From assembly GCA_047947135.1 (NCBI GenBank), contig CP170457.1, forward strand, positions 2,790,001 to 2,854,000: a stretch of DNA of 64,000 nucleotides. The letters are read 5' to 3'. The DNA is from Planctobacterium sp047947135 (GTDB lineage: Bacteria > Pseudomonadota > Gammaproteobacteria > Enterobacterales > Alteromonadaceae). Each line of letters starts with the position of its first letter. Within the stretch, counting starts at the first letter, position 1. The notes beneath the pieces are model-generated. The model did no database searches. It was not told the origin of the DNA and saw only the letters and a program-made list of their open reading frames with translations. Below are positions 36,850 to 46,204 of the stretch, in pieces. The translations under genes and the position numbers were made by a program.

Positions 36850-38084
36850 TGTTTAGATTTGGTCTCGGCGATGAGACCGAGGCGAACAACGGTTTTATCA
36901 GGATTTTGCGCCTACAGAAGTTATTCCTCTTTTTCGTTTCGACTGTCTGTGGGCTTGGTGCGAGTGTCGCTGCTGAAGTCAATCATTCAAGCCCGATTAA
37001 AGAAGCTGAAAGTCATTACTCAGTAGCGCAGGTTAAACGTTACAACCAGCAGTATTGTAGCGATGCCACCGACGCTCAGTTGGATTTGACGGGAGTGACG
37101 CTCGCAAGAGCATCGAACATTCCTCTGATGTATCAGGGCTACAATAATCTTGAAGGGCCGGTTTGGTATAACGGGGCTTTGTACTATTCCAACATGGGCT
37201 CCCAGCAACCGGACGAAGATGGATTTCAACTTACTAATCAATCCACTATCTGGAAATGGGTACCAGGCAATGAACCACAAATCTGGTTGCAAGATACCCT
37301 GGCCGGCACAAATGGACTCGCACTGGATAGTGCTGAAAGGTTGGTGGTGACCCGGCAATTGGATGGCTCTATATCGTACATTGACTGGCAGAGTAAAAAG
37401 ATTCAGCCCTTGGCGACTGGTTTTCAGGGGAAACGATTTAACTCGCCGAATGATTTGACCATTGCGTTTGACGACATGATTTATTTCACTGATCCGAATT
37501 GGAACGTCCCTTCAAATATTGATGGTAAAATGTTGCAAGGGGGTGGCGAACCCGGCTCGATGCAACCTGGTCAACGAATCTACAAGGTAGACAGTAACGG
37601 CACCGTTGTTGCGACCGATGTCACCGAATTAGTTCCTGAACTGCGTGACAAGCCCAATGGCATTGCATTGTCGCTAGATCAGCAGCATCTCATTGTTGGG
37701 GGACTCAGAGGGTTATGGTCATTTAGATTGCATAACGGCAAAGTCAGCGCACCTGAAAAATTGATGGCGACACCAATTGATGGGCTGGGCAAAGACTGTA
37801 GCGGTAATATCTATGTCACAACGACACGAAAGTCGTCCAACAGAGCTGATGAACAATATGTTGTCGTTCTCGATAAACACTATAAGGAGATAGGCGCTTT
37901 GGTTGTTGCAGGCATCCATATTGTCACCAATATCGCCTTTGGTGGTGTAGACAATAAAACGTTGTTTGTCACAGGACTAACAGTGCCAATGGACGGTGAC
38001 AAGCAAAGACGCTGCGGTCAGTTACCCTGTATGAAGGCGGGAATTTATACCACCAGACTCAATGTGCAGGGTTTTCCGTACTAA
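36849..38084 (+). CDS. Secreted SMP-30/gluconolactonase-like beta-propeller protein
   Basis: About 411 residues from ATG at 36849, which overlaps the M23 stop (TGATG); the frame is open further upstream, but that start would lie inside the peptidase. A signal sequence with LQKLFLFFVSTVCGLGASVAA follows a basic stretch. The body has SMP-30 blades: LEGPVWYNGALYYSNM, GTNGLALDSAERLVVTRQ, KRFNSPNDLTIAFDDMIYFT and KPNGIALSLDQQHLIVGG. SMP-30 proteins bind calcium or zinc and hydrolyse lactones or similar esters; the real substrate is unknown. It converges on the M61 gene with a four-base overlap. Confidence 0.82.
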   Translation: MFRFGLGDETEANNGFIRILRLQKLFLFFVSTVCGLGASVAAEVNHSSPIKEAESHYSVAQVKRYNQQYCSDATDAQLDLTGVTLARASNIPLMYQGYNNLEGPVWYNGALYYSNMGSQQPDEDGFQLTNQSTIWKWVPGNEPQIWLQDTLAGTNGLALDSAERLVVTRQLDGSISYIDWQSKKIQPLATGFQGKRFNSPNDLTIAFDDMIYFTDPNWNVPSNIDGKMLQGGGEPGSMQPGQRIYKVDSNGTVVATDVTELVPELRDKPNGIALSLDQQHLIVGGLRGLWSFRLHNGKVSAPEKLMATPIDGLGKDCSGNIYVTTTRKSSNRADEQYVVVLDKHYKEIGALVVAGIHIVTNIAFGGVDNKTLFVTGLTVPMDGDKQRRCGQLPCMKAGIYTTRLNVQGFPY

Positions 38085-39895
38085 TCTACACAGGGTTTGA
38101 GCCATTTCTGGCTTTTCTCGATGTCGCTGATGGTGAGGTATACGGTATCTGCCTCTGCTGGCTCTACTCGGAATGATTGGTCCATTAATCGTCCTCTGCG
38201 AAACAGCGTAAAACACACGGTTGAATGTTCTGCCTCACGTTCCAACAGGCTCTCCAAAGGTTTACCGTTAAGTCGCCAGCCATTCAAAGCGATCAACACA
38301 TCGCCTTTCTGTAAACCTGCTTTTTGAGCCGCCCTACCGTTAATTACACGTTGAATCTTATAACCCTCGGGTGTTATTTGATAATCGGCTCCCAAATCTC
38401 GCGTAGCTGCCTTGTCGCAAGGTGTGCCGCCTTTATCTTCTTTGCCTTTACTGGCCCGCGAATGTAATTCAACACCGAATTCAGATAACAATGTTTCGGT
38501 GGGTAACTCGCCACGTTCATTGATCAGGCTGTCGACAAATTCGTCCATGGGTATTGCCAGTTCGTTACGCAAAATATCGTGGACCACATGATCACGGGTA
38601 CCTATTCCTGTTTTACCGTATTTTTCCCACAAGCACCGCATAACATCATCAAGACAATATTTGTGCTCACTGACCAATCGGATCTTGAGGTCGAGACACA
38701 AGCCAATTATGGCCCCTTTTGTATAGTAACTGACGATGGCGTTGGCCGCGTTTTCATCCTGTTTATAAAATTTGGTCCAGGCATCAAAACTCGACTCTGC
38801 TACCGACTGCATAAATTGCCCGGGATTACGCTTCAGTCGTGTCAGGTTTTGACCCAAAATTTCCAGATATTCAACACTAGATAAAATGCCTGTGCGTTGT
38901 AGCGAAAAATCGTCGTAGTAAGAGGTGAATCCCTCAAATATCCAAAGTTGTCGGGTGTACACCTCAGACGATAAATCAGGGGAAACCAACACTTCCGGTT
39001 TTATCCGTTTGACATGCCAGGTGTGAAAAAACTCATGGCTGCACAGACTCAAAAATAGTTTGTAACCGTCCGGTACTTGTTGTCGTTGGGCGAGGGTCGG
39101 CAAATCATGGCGACTGAACATAAGAGCCGTGGAATGCGTATGCTCCAATCCGCCAAAATCTTCCTCAGTCAGCATAGTCTGAAACTGGTAACGCTCGATA
39201 CCTAAATCGTTTCCGAACAAATTAAAGTGATGCTCGACCAATTTATAAAGGTCGTTCTGTATGCGTGTCATGTCGGCATCATGGCCACCTGCCATGATCA
39301 GCTCAAACTCAATGTCATTCACTTCAAAATTGACACGATTGGCTTGTGCAAAAAGAACCGGATGTTCTATTAGCGTTTGATAATCAGGCACTTTATACAA
39401 ACCATAACCATGGCTGGAAGCAAATAACGCTGGCATAGTGGTGTAAAGCTGCCAGCCGGGCATGCTTTCCACAGGAGAAAATTTCACTTGTATTGGACTG
39501 TCCTGCAGTTCGGCTATATGAGGGAACAGGCTGGTACCATTGATAAATCCAAATTCCTTGTCCAAAAATGCGGCACGCACAGAAAGATCAAATGCATATA
39601 CCTGATAGGTGATGGTAGTCAGATCATCGCAATTGTCTATTTGATAAGTTTGCTTATCTATTTTACTCAGGGTCAGAGGTTCGCCTGCGCTGTTTTGAGC
39701 TTCCATATGAATGATGTTCTTAGCAAAGTCACGAATCATGTAACTGCCTGGTATCCACGATGGGAAACTCAACGTCAGAATATTCGTGCCGCTGCGCGCA
39801 ACTGCAAGTTGCACTGAGTAGGTGTGGGTGGTTATCGCATCGACTTCCACTTGAAAAAAAATGGGGCAGTCGCTTTCCTGATGACTCATTGACAC
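38081..39895 (-). CDS. M61-family peptidase with PDZ domain
   Basis: 604 residues. The N-terminal beta domain (about 1-180) contains FPSWIPGSYMIRDFAKNI. The zinc motif is CSHEFFHTWHVKRIKPE (HEFFH, about 279-283), with the downstream Glu in LWIFEGFTSYYDDF. The C-terminal PDZ domain includes GYKIQRVINGRAAQKAGLQKG (spanning about 512-532) and IALNGW. M61 enzymes are glycyl aminopeptidases or similar; this one has no signal peptide that I can see, so it may be cytosolic. It is monocistronic, and the next 335 bases upstream hold no gene. Confidence 0.93.
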   Translation of the reverse strand: MSMSHQESDCPIFFQVEVDAITTHTYSVQLAVARSGTNILTLSFPSWIPGSYMIRDFAKNIIHMEAQNSAGEPLTLSKIDKQTYQIDNCDDLTTITYQVYAFDLSVRAAFLDKEFGFINGTSLFPHIAELQDSPIQVKFSPVESMPGWQLYTTMPALFASSHGYGLYKVPDYQTLIEHPVLFAQANRVNFEVNDIEFELIMAGGHDADMTRIQNDLYKLVEHHFNLFGNDLGIERYQFQTMLTEEDFGGLEHTHSTALMFSRHDLPTLAQRQQVPDGYKLFLSLCSHEFFHTWHVKRIKPEVLVSPDLSSEVYTRQLWIFEGFTSYYDDFSLQRTGILSSVEYLEILGQNLTRLKRNPGQFMQSVAESSFDAWTKFYKQDENAANAIVSYYTKGAIIGLCLDLKIRLVSEHKYCLDDVMRCLWEKYGKTGIGTRDHVVHDILRNELAIPMDEFVDSLINERGELPTETLLSEFGVELHSRASKGKEDKGGTPCDKAATRDLGADYQITPEGYKIQRVINGRAAQKAGLQKGDVLIALNGWRLNGKPLESLLEREAEHSTVCFTLFRRGRLMDQSFRVEPAEADTVYLTISDIEKSQKWLKPCVD

Positions 39896-40230
39896 TCTCT
39901 TTGCCAGGTTATTTTTTATGTTTTTATTGTAGGTTTCTCAGATCAGTCGCTGTTCCGTCGAAAGCATAACTGCATACTTTAATTCGCGTTACTCTTCGAT
40001 TTGCATCTGCGGTTTTTAGGCTGATAAATCACCCGCGACACAGCTAATGCAAAAGATGAACAGTCAAAAAAGGTCCGTATACCAAAAATTACCTTGTCTT
40101 GGCACTGAAGTATAGGGGATTTCATTTTTAATTGATGATGAATAAATTCTTTACTACTTGCCCACAAAAACGAATTTTGATAATTGTTATGTGATAAAAT
40201 TAACAATAATGCAACAAGTGGTAAACAAGC
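39896..40230. other. Intergenic region without recognisable gene
   Basis: 335 bases between the divergent M61 and Mpo1-like genes. It must contain both promoters. The only frame on the minus strand (75 codons) has no family resemblance or ribosome site. No hairpin with T-run, repeat or tRNA was seen. Confidence 0.5.
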
Positions 40231-40710
40231 GTGTTACAACAAGCGAATGCAAGACAGATAGATCAGCTATTGGCTGAGTACGGTGAAAGTCACCAAAATA
40301 AAACCAACAAACTTATTCACGCCATCGCAGTTCCTGCAATATTTTGGGTGACAGTGGCGTTAATCTGGTCCATCCCAACGCCTGAAATCCTGGGTTTCTT
40401 TGATATTACCTGGGCGCATGTATTTATGCTGCCGGTACTTTATTACTACTTTATGTTAAGTGGACCTATCGGTGCGGCAATGACGTTACTAACCATCGTG
40501 ACTTTCGTCAGTATTGGCTGGGTTGCTGCAACTGGGGTAACGGTATGGCAATTCAGTTTGGTGTTGTTTGTTGTCATGTGGATCCTGCAATTTATTGGGC
40601 ACCACATTGAAGGCAAAAAACCGTCTTTTTTAAAAGATATTCAGTTTTTACTGGTTGGTCCCGCCTGGTGGTGGGTACATTGGTTAAAACGTATGGATAT
40701 TCGTTATTAG
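40231..40710 (+). CDS. Mpo1/DUF962-family membrane protein
   Basis: 159 residues, GTG start. Four membrane segments (about 28-48, 60-80, 82-104, 108-128). Conserved family features: YGESHQNKTNKLIHAIAVP (about 17-35) with paired His, then GHHIEGKKPSFLKDIQFLLVGPAWW split across about 130-152 (two further His and the GP..W end). Yeast Mpo1 is an iron-dependent dioxygenase that alpha-oxidises 2-hydroxy fatty acids; the His residues kept here would fit metal binding. In bacteria the role is untested. Monocistronic by position. Confidence 0.88.
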   Translation: MLQQANARQIDQLLAEYGESHQNKTNKLIHAIAVPAIFWVTVALIWSIPTPEILGFFDITWAHVFMLPVLYYYFMLSGPIGAAMTLLTIVTFVSIGWVAATGVTVWQFSLVLFVVMWILQFIGHHIEGKKPSFLKDIQFLLVGPAWWWVHWLKRMDIRY

Positions 40711-40913
40711 TTCACCTCCGAACAGGCAAATCAGCGTTTAATCTGCATAGCAACATGAGTTGTTGGCAGCACGTTTCATACATGCAATTGTGACGGACAC
40801 CGGAAAAGAGCGCCGCAGATGCGGTGGATGACGTTTGTCCTACGATTAGTGACAATGCTGAATTTGTTTGAGTGCGTATAATCCAGTTAACGAATGAAAT
40901 TAGGTAACTGTAA

Positions 40914-41990
40914 GTGATTCAGTGGCAAAAGGTTTTTGAAGACCGGGAAAGGCTGTTTTGGACCCTGCACACCGGAGGCTGGTTGGGCTTTGCTTTGGTG
41001 TATTACATCGGTTCTTTTCTGCATGACATGCGCGCAGTATGGATATTTGTCATCTTTCTCAATGCGATTGCGGGTTGGTTAATCAGTATTCCGTTGCGTT
41101 ATATCTATCGTAATGTCTGGAAAATGAAACCCTGGCAAATGGTTGTCACTGTGCTGACCGCCAGTTATGGTTTGGGAATGTTCTGGCAGGTGCTTAAAAA
41201 TGTCCATTACTGGGAGATTTATAAGCATGGTTACCGTCCTGACGAATGGTACATGTACCTCACCAGCAGTCTGGATGCATTTTTCATATTTATGTGCTGG
41301 AGTGGATTGTACTTTGGTATTAAAAACTACCAGATGCTGCAAAAAGAAAAACAAAACGCACTTAAGGCCAGTGCCATGGCGCATCAGGCACATATCAAGA
41401 TGCTGCGTTACCAACTTAATCCCCATTTTCTGTTTAATACCTTGAATGCCATCTCGACATTGATACTGATGCAGGATAATAAAACGGCAGAAAGTATGGT
41501 CAGTCGTTTGAGTGACTTCCTGCGTTACTCGCTGGACAAAGACCCCATTAAAAAAGTGCAATTGCAACAGGAGATACAGGCTCTGGAGCTGTATCTGGAT
41601 ATCGAGAAAGTGCGTTTTGATGAACGGCTAACAGTTTCCTGGCACATCGATGATGATACCAATCGCGCTTTGGTGCCCAGTCTCATTCTGCAGCCACTAA
41701 TAGAAAATGCCATTAAATATGCCATTTCTAAAATGGAGCAGGGGGGCGAAATCACCGTCTCAACGAAATTGTTTGGACGTGATTTATTGTTGGAAGTAGC
41801 CGATAATGGACCGGGCGCGGATATCGTGAATGGGCAGCTACATCGCAAAAACGGCGTAGGCTTGACCAATATTCAGGAGCGTCTACATTCTCTTTACGGT
41901 AACAATTATTCTTTTGTCGTTTCACATAATGACCCGGCTGGCGTTAAAGTGAGCATCAGGATCCCATACGAAATAAGTGAACATGGTTAG
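40914..41990 (+). CDS. LytS/AlgZ-type sensor histidine kinase
   Basis: 358 residues, GTG start. Four membrane segments in the first 140 residues (for example GGWLGFALVYYIGSF and WIFVIFLNAIAGWLI), with no separate periplasmic domain. The His_kinase box is LNPHFLFNTLNAISTLI (about 172-188) with the phospho-His, and the ATPase region shows LILQPLIENAIKYA and DNGPG...GVGLTNIQERL. It phosphorylates the LytTR regulator whose gene overlaps its 3' end by eight bases. Signal unknown; family members respond to the membrane state or to small nutrients. Confidence 0.92.
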   Translation: MIQWQKVFEDRERLFWTLHTGGWLGFALVYYIGSFLHDMRAVWIFVIFLNAIAGWLISIPLRYIYRNVWKMKPWQMVVTVLTASYGLGMFWQVLKNVHYWEIYKHGYRPDEWYMYLTSSLDAFFIFMCWSGLYFGIKNYQMLQKEKQNALKASAMAHQAHIKMLRYQLNPHFLFNTLNAISTLILMQDNKTAESMVSRLSDFLRYSLDKDPIKKVQLQQEIQALELYLDIEKVRFDERLTVSWHIDDDTNRALVPSLILQPLIENAIKYAISKMEQGGEITVSTKLFGRDLLLEVADNGPGADIVNGQLHRKNGVGLTNIQERLHSLYGNNYSFVVSHNDPAGVKVSIRIPYEISEHG

Positions 41991-42807
41991 AAAAATAACA
42001 GCAGTCATCGTCGATGACGAGCCATTGGCAAGAAAAGGACTGGCAATCAGGCTGGGTGGATTTGAAAATATTGAGGTGTTAGGTCAATGCAGCAGTGGCA
42101 TTGATGCGCTGGAAAAGATTCCGCAGTTTAATCCCGACCTCGTGTTTTTAGATATCCAGATGCCAGGATTAAATGGTTTTCAGGTGATTAACAAATTACG
42201 TGAGCAAAATGTGCCACTGCCGTTAATTGTTTTTGTTACTGCTTTCGATAGCTATGCAATTAAAGCCTTCGATATCCATGCATTGGATTATGTGTTGAAG
42301 CCAGTAGATGACAGCCGCCTGCAAGAAGCGTTGGAAAAAGTCGAGAAGACATTGGATTTGAAAAACGAAGGCTCTCACAAAGACAAGTTGGTGAGCCTGA
42401 TTGCCGATTTTACCGGTGATGATTGCGAAGATATTTTGCGCAAGTTGGCTGAGGGTGAGCCCATCTCAACTAACCCGTATCCCTCGGTATTGGCCATTAA
42501 AGATGGTTCAGAAGTAACACGAGTACCAATTGACCAGATTCAATGGATCGATGCTGCCGGTGACTATATGTGTGTCCATGCGCAGGATGGTACCCACATT
42601 ATGCGTCGCACCATGAAAGAGCTGGAAGATGAACTAGATCCGAAGAAATTTGTTCGTGCCCATCGTTCCGCCATAGTTAACATCAATTTTGTCAATAAAA
42701 TGGTCAGCCATATTAGTGGTGAATATCATTTAGTGCTTCATAATGGTACGGAATTAAAAGTTAGCCGTAGTCATCGAGACAGAGTAAAGTCGATGATCAA
42801 TTTATAA
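41983..42807 (+). CDS. LytTR-family response regulator
   Basis: About 274 residues from ATG at 41983 (a GTG six bases earlier is possible). Receiver domain: VIVDDEPLARKGLAIRL, phospho-Asp in LVFLDIQMPGLNG, Thr in FVTAFDSYA, Lys in YVLKPVDD. The C-terminal LytTR DNA-binding domain (about 165-270) has VPIDQIQWIDAAGDYMCVHA and FVRAHRSAIVN. LytTR regulators bind direct repeats upstream of targets; the RND pump 256 bases downstream is an obvious candidate, though a terminator separates them. Overlap with the kinase gene shows they form one operon. Confidence 0.93.
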   Translation: MVRKITAVIVDDEPLARKGLAIRLGGFENIEVLGQCSSGIDALEKIPQFNPDLVFLDIQMPGLNGFQVINKLREQNVPLPLIVFVTAFDSYAIKAFDIHALDYVLKPVDDSRLQEALEKVEKTLDLKNEGSHKDKLVSLIADFTGDDCEDILRKLAEGEPISTNPYPSVLAIKDGSEVTRVPIDQIQWIDAAGDYMCVHAQDGTHIMRRTMKELEDELDPKKFVRAHRSAIVNINFVNKMVSHISGEYHLVLHNGTELKVSRSHRDRVKSMINL

Positions 42808-42836
42808 GTTCAATTGAATCAATTTGTCTCAAAATG

Positions 42837-42862
42837 AGCCCACTTCCCGGTGGGCTTTTTTA
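42837..42862 (+). terminator. Rho-independent terminator after the LytTR gene
   Basis: AGCCCAC (42837-42843) pairs with GTGGGCT (42850-42856) around TTCCCG, followed by a run of T (42856-42861). Confidence 0.9.
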
Positions 42863-43063
42863 ATTTTTCACAACATAACAATCATCCCGCAATATAAGGC
42901 GTACAGGCTAATTTTAAGTCATTTTCAGCGACACGTTTTGTAACAACTTTCAGCACTATTGCAGCTTATCGTAATTAATCGACTGCTAACGGATTTAAAC
43001 TTTTTTGCATCTCATAACGACCTATAGTTAAGCCAAATAATTTCAACTTCTAATGAGCCAATC

Positions 43064-46000
43064 ATGGACATCACCAAGTCTGCATTAAAAAATGCCTCCG
43101 GCGTCGCTATCGTTGTCGGTATTATTGCGTTTCTGGGTATATACAGTTTGTTCAAGCTTCCAGTACAGTTATTTCCAGATATTGAGCGGCCACGCATCAG
43201 CATTCAAACCTCATGGCGCGCCGCTTCTCCCCAGGAAATTGAATCAGAAATTCTGGAGCCGCAAGAAGAAGTGCTGCAGGGTCTGCCGGGAATGGCAAGA
43301 ATGTCGGCATATGCCAATCAGGGCAATGCCTGGATTAATCTTGAATTCGGTCTGGAAACAGATATGCAAAAGACGCTGATTGAAGTGATCAGCCGCATGA
43401 ACCGCATTCCGCCCTTACCTCGCGATGCACTGGCACCTAATATTATGTTGGGTGGCTGGGGTGGTGGAACACCAGCACTGACCTATTTCTTTTTGCAAAA
43501 GCTGCCAGGCAATGACAGAGACATTAAAGAATTCATCAATTACTTCCAGGATGCTATCCGTCCCGAACTGGAGTCTATTCCAGGCGTGTCTCGAGTGCGC
43601 ATGGAAAGTGGTCGTGGCTCTGATGAAGAGTTTCAAATCGTTTTTGACCCCTATCGAGCCGCCGAGCTGGGAATCGACATAACTAACATTGCGCGACTTC
43701 TTGGTTCAGCCAATGACGTTTCTGGTGGGTTTGTGGATGTAGGTCGTCGTAAGTACACCCTGCGTTTCGAAGGTAAATATCAGCCACAGGAAATGGGGGA
43801 GATGATTCTCGAATGGCGCAACGGCAGCCCTATTAAACTCAGTGATATTGCTGATATCCGAATTCAAGGCGGTGACGAAAACTACGTCAGTGTGCAAAAT
43901 GGCAACCCGGCAATCTCCGTACGTATTGACCGGGAAAATAAAGCCAATGTACTGGCCACGTTAGAGCGGGTAAAAGCCAAAGTTCAGGAAGTTAATGAAC
44001 AGGTCCTAAATCCGCAACAAATGACCATGGTGCAGTCTTTTGACGCTTCTGTATTTATTTACCGCGCCGTTAATCTGGTGACCAGTAACCTGGTGGTAGG
44101 TGTATTCCTGGCGGTAGCGATATTGTGGTGGTTTATGCGTCAGCGCCGGGCAACATTGATTGTCGCGCTATCGATCCCGATTTGTTTGCTGAGTACGTTT
44201 GTGGTGCTGCAGATTACCGGACGTTCGTTAAATGTGATCTCTTTAGCGGGACTGGCGTTCGCTGTCGGGATGGTACTAGATGCCGCCATTGTCGTGCTGG
44301 AGAATATCGTACGGCATAAAAAGCAGACATCCAATGCCGTAGAAGCGGCGGAAAAGGCTACGAAGCAGGTGTTTGGAGCCTTGATGGCATCGACAGCGAC
44401 CACAGTAGCTATCTTTATTCCGGTTATCTTTTTACGTGATGTAGAAGGGCAGCTCTTTGCTGATTTGGCCTTAACCATCGCCATCGCAGTGTTTATCTCT
44501 TTTGTTGTAGCTGTTTCGATTCTGCCTGTTGCGGCAAGTCGTTGGCTTAACAAAGAAATGCCAAACGACAGACTGGAGCCGGTTTGGCACAAGATAGCTA
44601 ATACTGTCATGAAGTTAACCGAAACCAATAAAAAACGTGTCGCAGTAGCTGCCACGTTAATGACAGTGCCCTTGTTAGCGACCTATCTGTTGTTACCGAA
44701 ACTGGATTATCTGCCCCCAGTGAAACGAGATGCAGTGGATGCCTTTTTTAATTTCCCGGCAGGTGCCAGTAATGAGTTCATTGAAAAAGAAGTCATGGAT
44801 CTGGTGGTTCAACGTATTCAGCCTTATATGGATGGCGAGAAAGAACCCGCACTGAAAAACTACTACATCATTACCTGGCCCAATGGCGGCACAATTGGCG
44901 TGCGAGCCAAAGACCAATCGCGGGTGAAAGAGCTTGAGAACCTCATGCGTAACGACATTCTGAAGGATTTGCCCGATACCCAGGCGTTTGCGATGCAAGG
45001 CAACTTATTTGGTGGCTTTGGCAATGGCCGGAGTATTGATTTGCGTTTGCAATCTACCGATGAAGTCGGGGTAACCGCCGCCGCTTTGCGTGGTATGGAT
45101 GTATTGGAAGAAGTTTTCCCAGGCGCAAATGTGCGAGCGAACCCTGCACTGGAACAGTCTGAACCCCAAATTAGTTTAATACCTAACGATGCCCGCATGA
45201 TGGAAGTCGGTTACGACCGCCCCAGACTGGCGAATATTGTGCGTACGATGGGGGATGGCATGTATGTCGGAGAATACTTCGATGGTATTAAACGGATGAA
45301 CATCATCTTCCGTTCTCAGCAGTGGCAAACACCGGAAGAACTATCTGTTATGCCAATCATGACACCATCGGGTGAGATGGTGCAGTTAGGTGAGCTGGTG
45401 GAAGTTAATCGAAAGGTTGGCCCAAGCCAAATCCAGCGGATAGACCGTCGCAGAACCCTGACATTATCCTTGAATCCACCTGATGATATGTCATTGGAAG
45501 AAGCCATGGCGCTGGTGAAAGAGAAAGTTGAACCAGAGATTATGGCGCTGATGCCGGCGGATGGCGCGATCAACTACGGTGGTAGTGCCGATAGTCTGAA
45601 AAAAGTCGTTAGCACAATGAGTCAAAACTTCTTATTTGCCATGGCGTTGCTGTTCATCCTGATGGCCGGTTTGTTCCGTTCAGCTAAAGATAGCCTGATG
45701 GTGGTCCTCAGTATTCCGCTGGCGATGGTAGGTGGGGTCATTGCGATTCGCATTTTGAACCTGGTGTCTTTCCAGCCGTTGGATTTGCTCACCATGATTG
45801 GCTTTATCATTTCGCTAGGGCTCGTCGTGAATAACGCCATTTTGTTGGTGCATCAGACCAGACTGGCAGAGCAGGGAGGTGCCACCCGCCGTGAGGCGGT
45901 CCATGAGGCATTACTCCTGCGCTTACGCCCAATCTTTATGAGCACATTAACATCCATATTTGGCATGTTACCGCTATTGCTGATACCGGGCGCCGGTAGC

Positions 46001-46189
46001 GTAATTTATCGCGGTATGGCGGCGGTGATTGTGGGCGGTATGACCGTCAGTACGCTGTTTACACTTATTTTGCTACCCACACTTTTACAAATTACGTTGC
46101 CCTCGTTGTCACGCAATGTCGTCACAACTGATGGCACTGGCGCTGGCAATCTGCTGGCGAAAAACCAGAAACTGAATAACAAGTTTTAA
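43064..46189 (+). CDS. RND-family efflux permease
   Basis: 1041 residues, full HAE1/heavy-metal-type RND length. N-terminal membrane helix (VAIVVGIIAFLGIYSLF) followed by the first periplasmic porter loop, twelve membrane helices and a second large loop at about 555-860. In membrane helix 4 the proton-relay region reads GMVLDAAIVVLEN, with one Asp where AcrB has two; helix 10 reads GLVVNNAILLVH, lacking the AcrB Lys. Such substitutions occur in divergent RND clades, so drug specificity cannot be assumed. It precedes, rather than follows, its adaptor gene by 15 bases. Confidence 0.92.
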   Translation: MDITKSALKNASGVAIVVGIIAFLGIYSLFKLPVQLFPDIERPRISIQTSWRAASPQEIESEILEPQEEVLQGLPGMARMSAYANQGNAWINLEFGLETDMQKTLIEVISRMNRIPPLPRDALAPNIMLGGWGGGTPALTYFFLQKLPGNDRDIKEFINYFQDAIRPELESIPGVSRVRMESGRGSDEEFQIVFDPYRAAELGIDITNIARLLGSANDVSGGFVDVGRRKYTLRFEGKYQPQEMGEMILEWRNGSPIKLSDIADIRIQGGDENYVSVQNGNPAISVRIDRENKANVLATLERVKAKVQEVNEQVLNPQQMTMVQSFDASVFIYRAVNLVTSNLVVGVFLAVAILWWFMRQRRATLIVALSIPICLLSTFVVLQITGRSLNVISLAGLAFAVGMVLDAAIVVLENIVRHKKQTSNAVEAAEKATKQVFGALMASTATTVAIFIPVIFLRDVEGQLFADLALTIAIAVFISFVVAVSILPVAASRWLNKEMPNDRLEPVWHKIANTVMKLTETNKKRVAVAATLMTVPLLATYLLLPKLDYLPPVKRDAVDAFFNFPAGASNEFIEKEVMDLVVQRIQPYMDGEKEPALKNYYIITWPNGGTIGVRAKDQSRVKELENLMRNDILKDLPDTQAFAMQGNLFGGFGNGRSIDLRLQSTDEVGVTAAALRGMDVLEEVFPGANVRANPALEQSEPQISLIPNDARMMEVGYDRPRLANIVRTMGDGMYVGEYFDGIKRMNIIFRSQQWQTPEELSVMPIMTPSGEMVQLGELVEVNRKVGPSQIQRIDRRRTLTLSLNPPDDMSLEEAMALVKEKVEPEIMALMPADGAINYGGSADSLKKVVSTMSQNFLFAMALLFILMAGLFRSAKDSLMVVLSIPLAMVGGVIAIRILNLVSFQPLDLLTMIGFIISLGLVVNNAILLVHQTRLAEQGGATRREAVHEALLLRLRPIFMSTLTSIFGMLPLLLIPGAGSVIYRGMAAVIVGGMTVSTLFTLILLPTLLQITLPSLSRNVVTTDGTGAGNLLAKNQKLNNKF

Positions 46190-46204
46190 TACGGGAACCG
46201 AACC

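Noticed and set aside
39979..40206. Minus-strand ORF of 75 codons
   Set aside because: No family resemblance or ribosome site; the region is a divergent promoter spacer.
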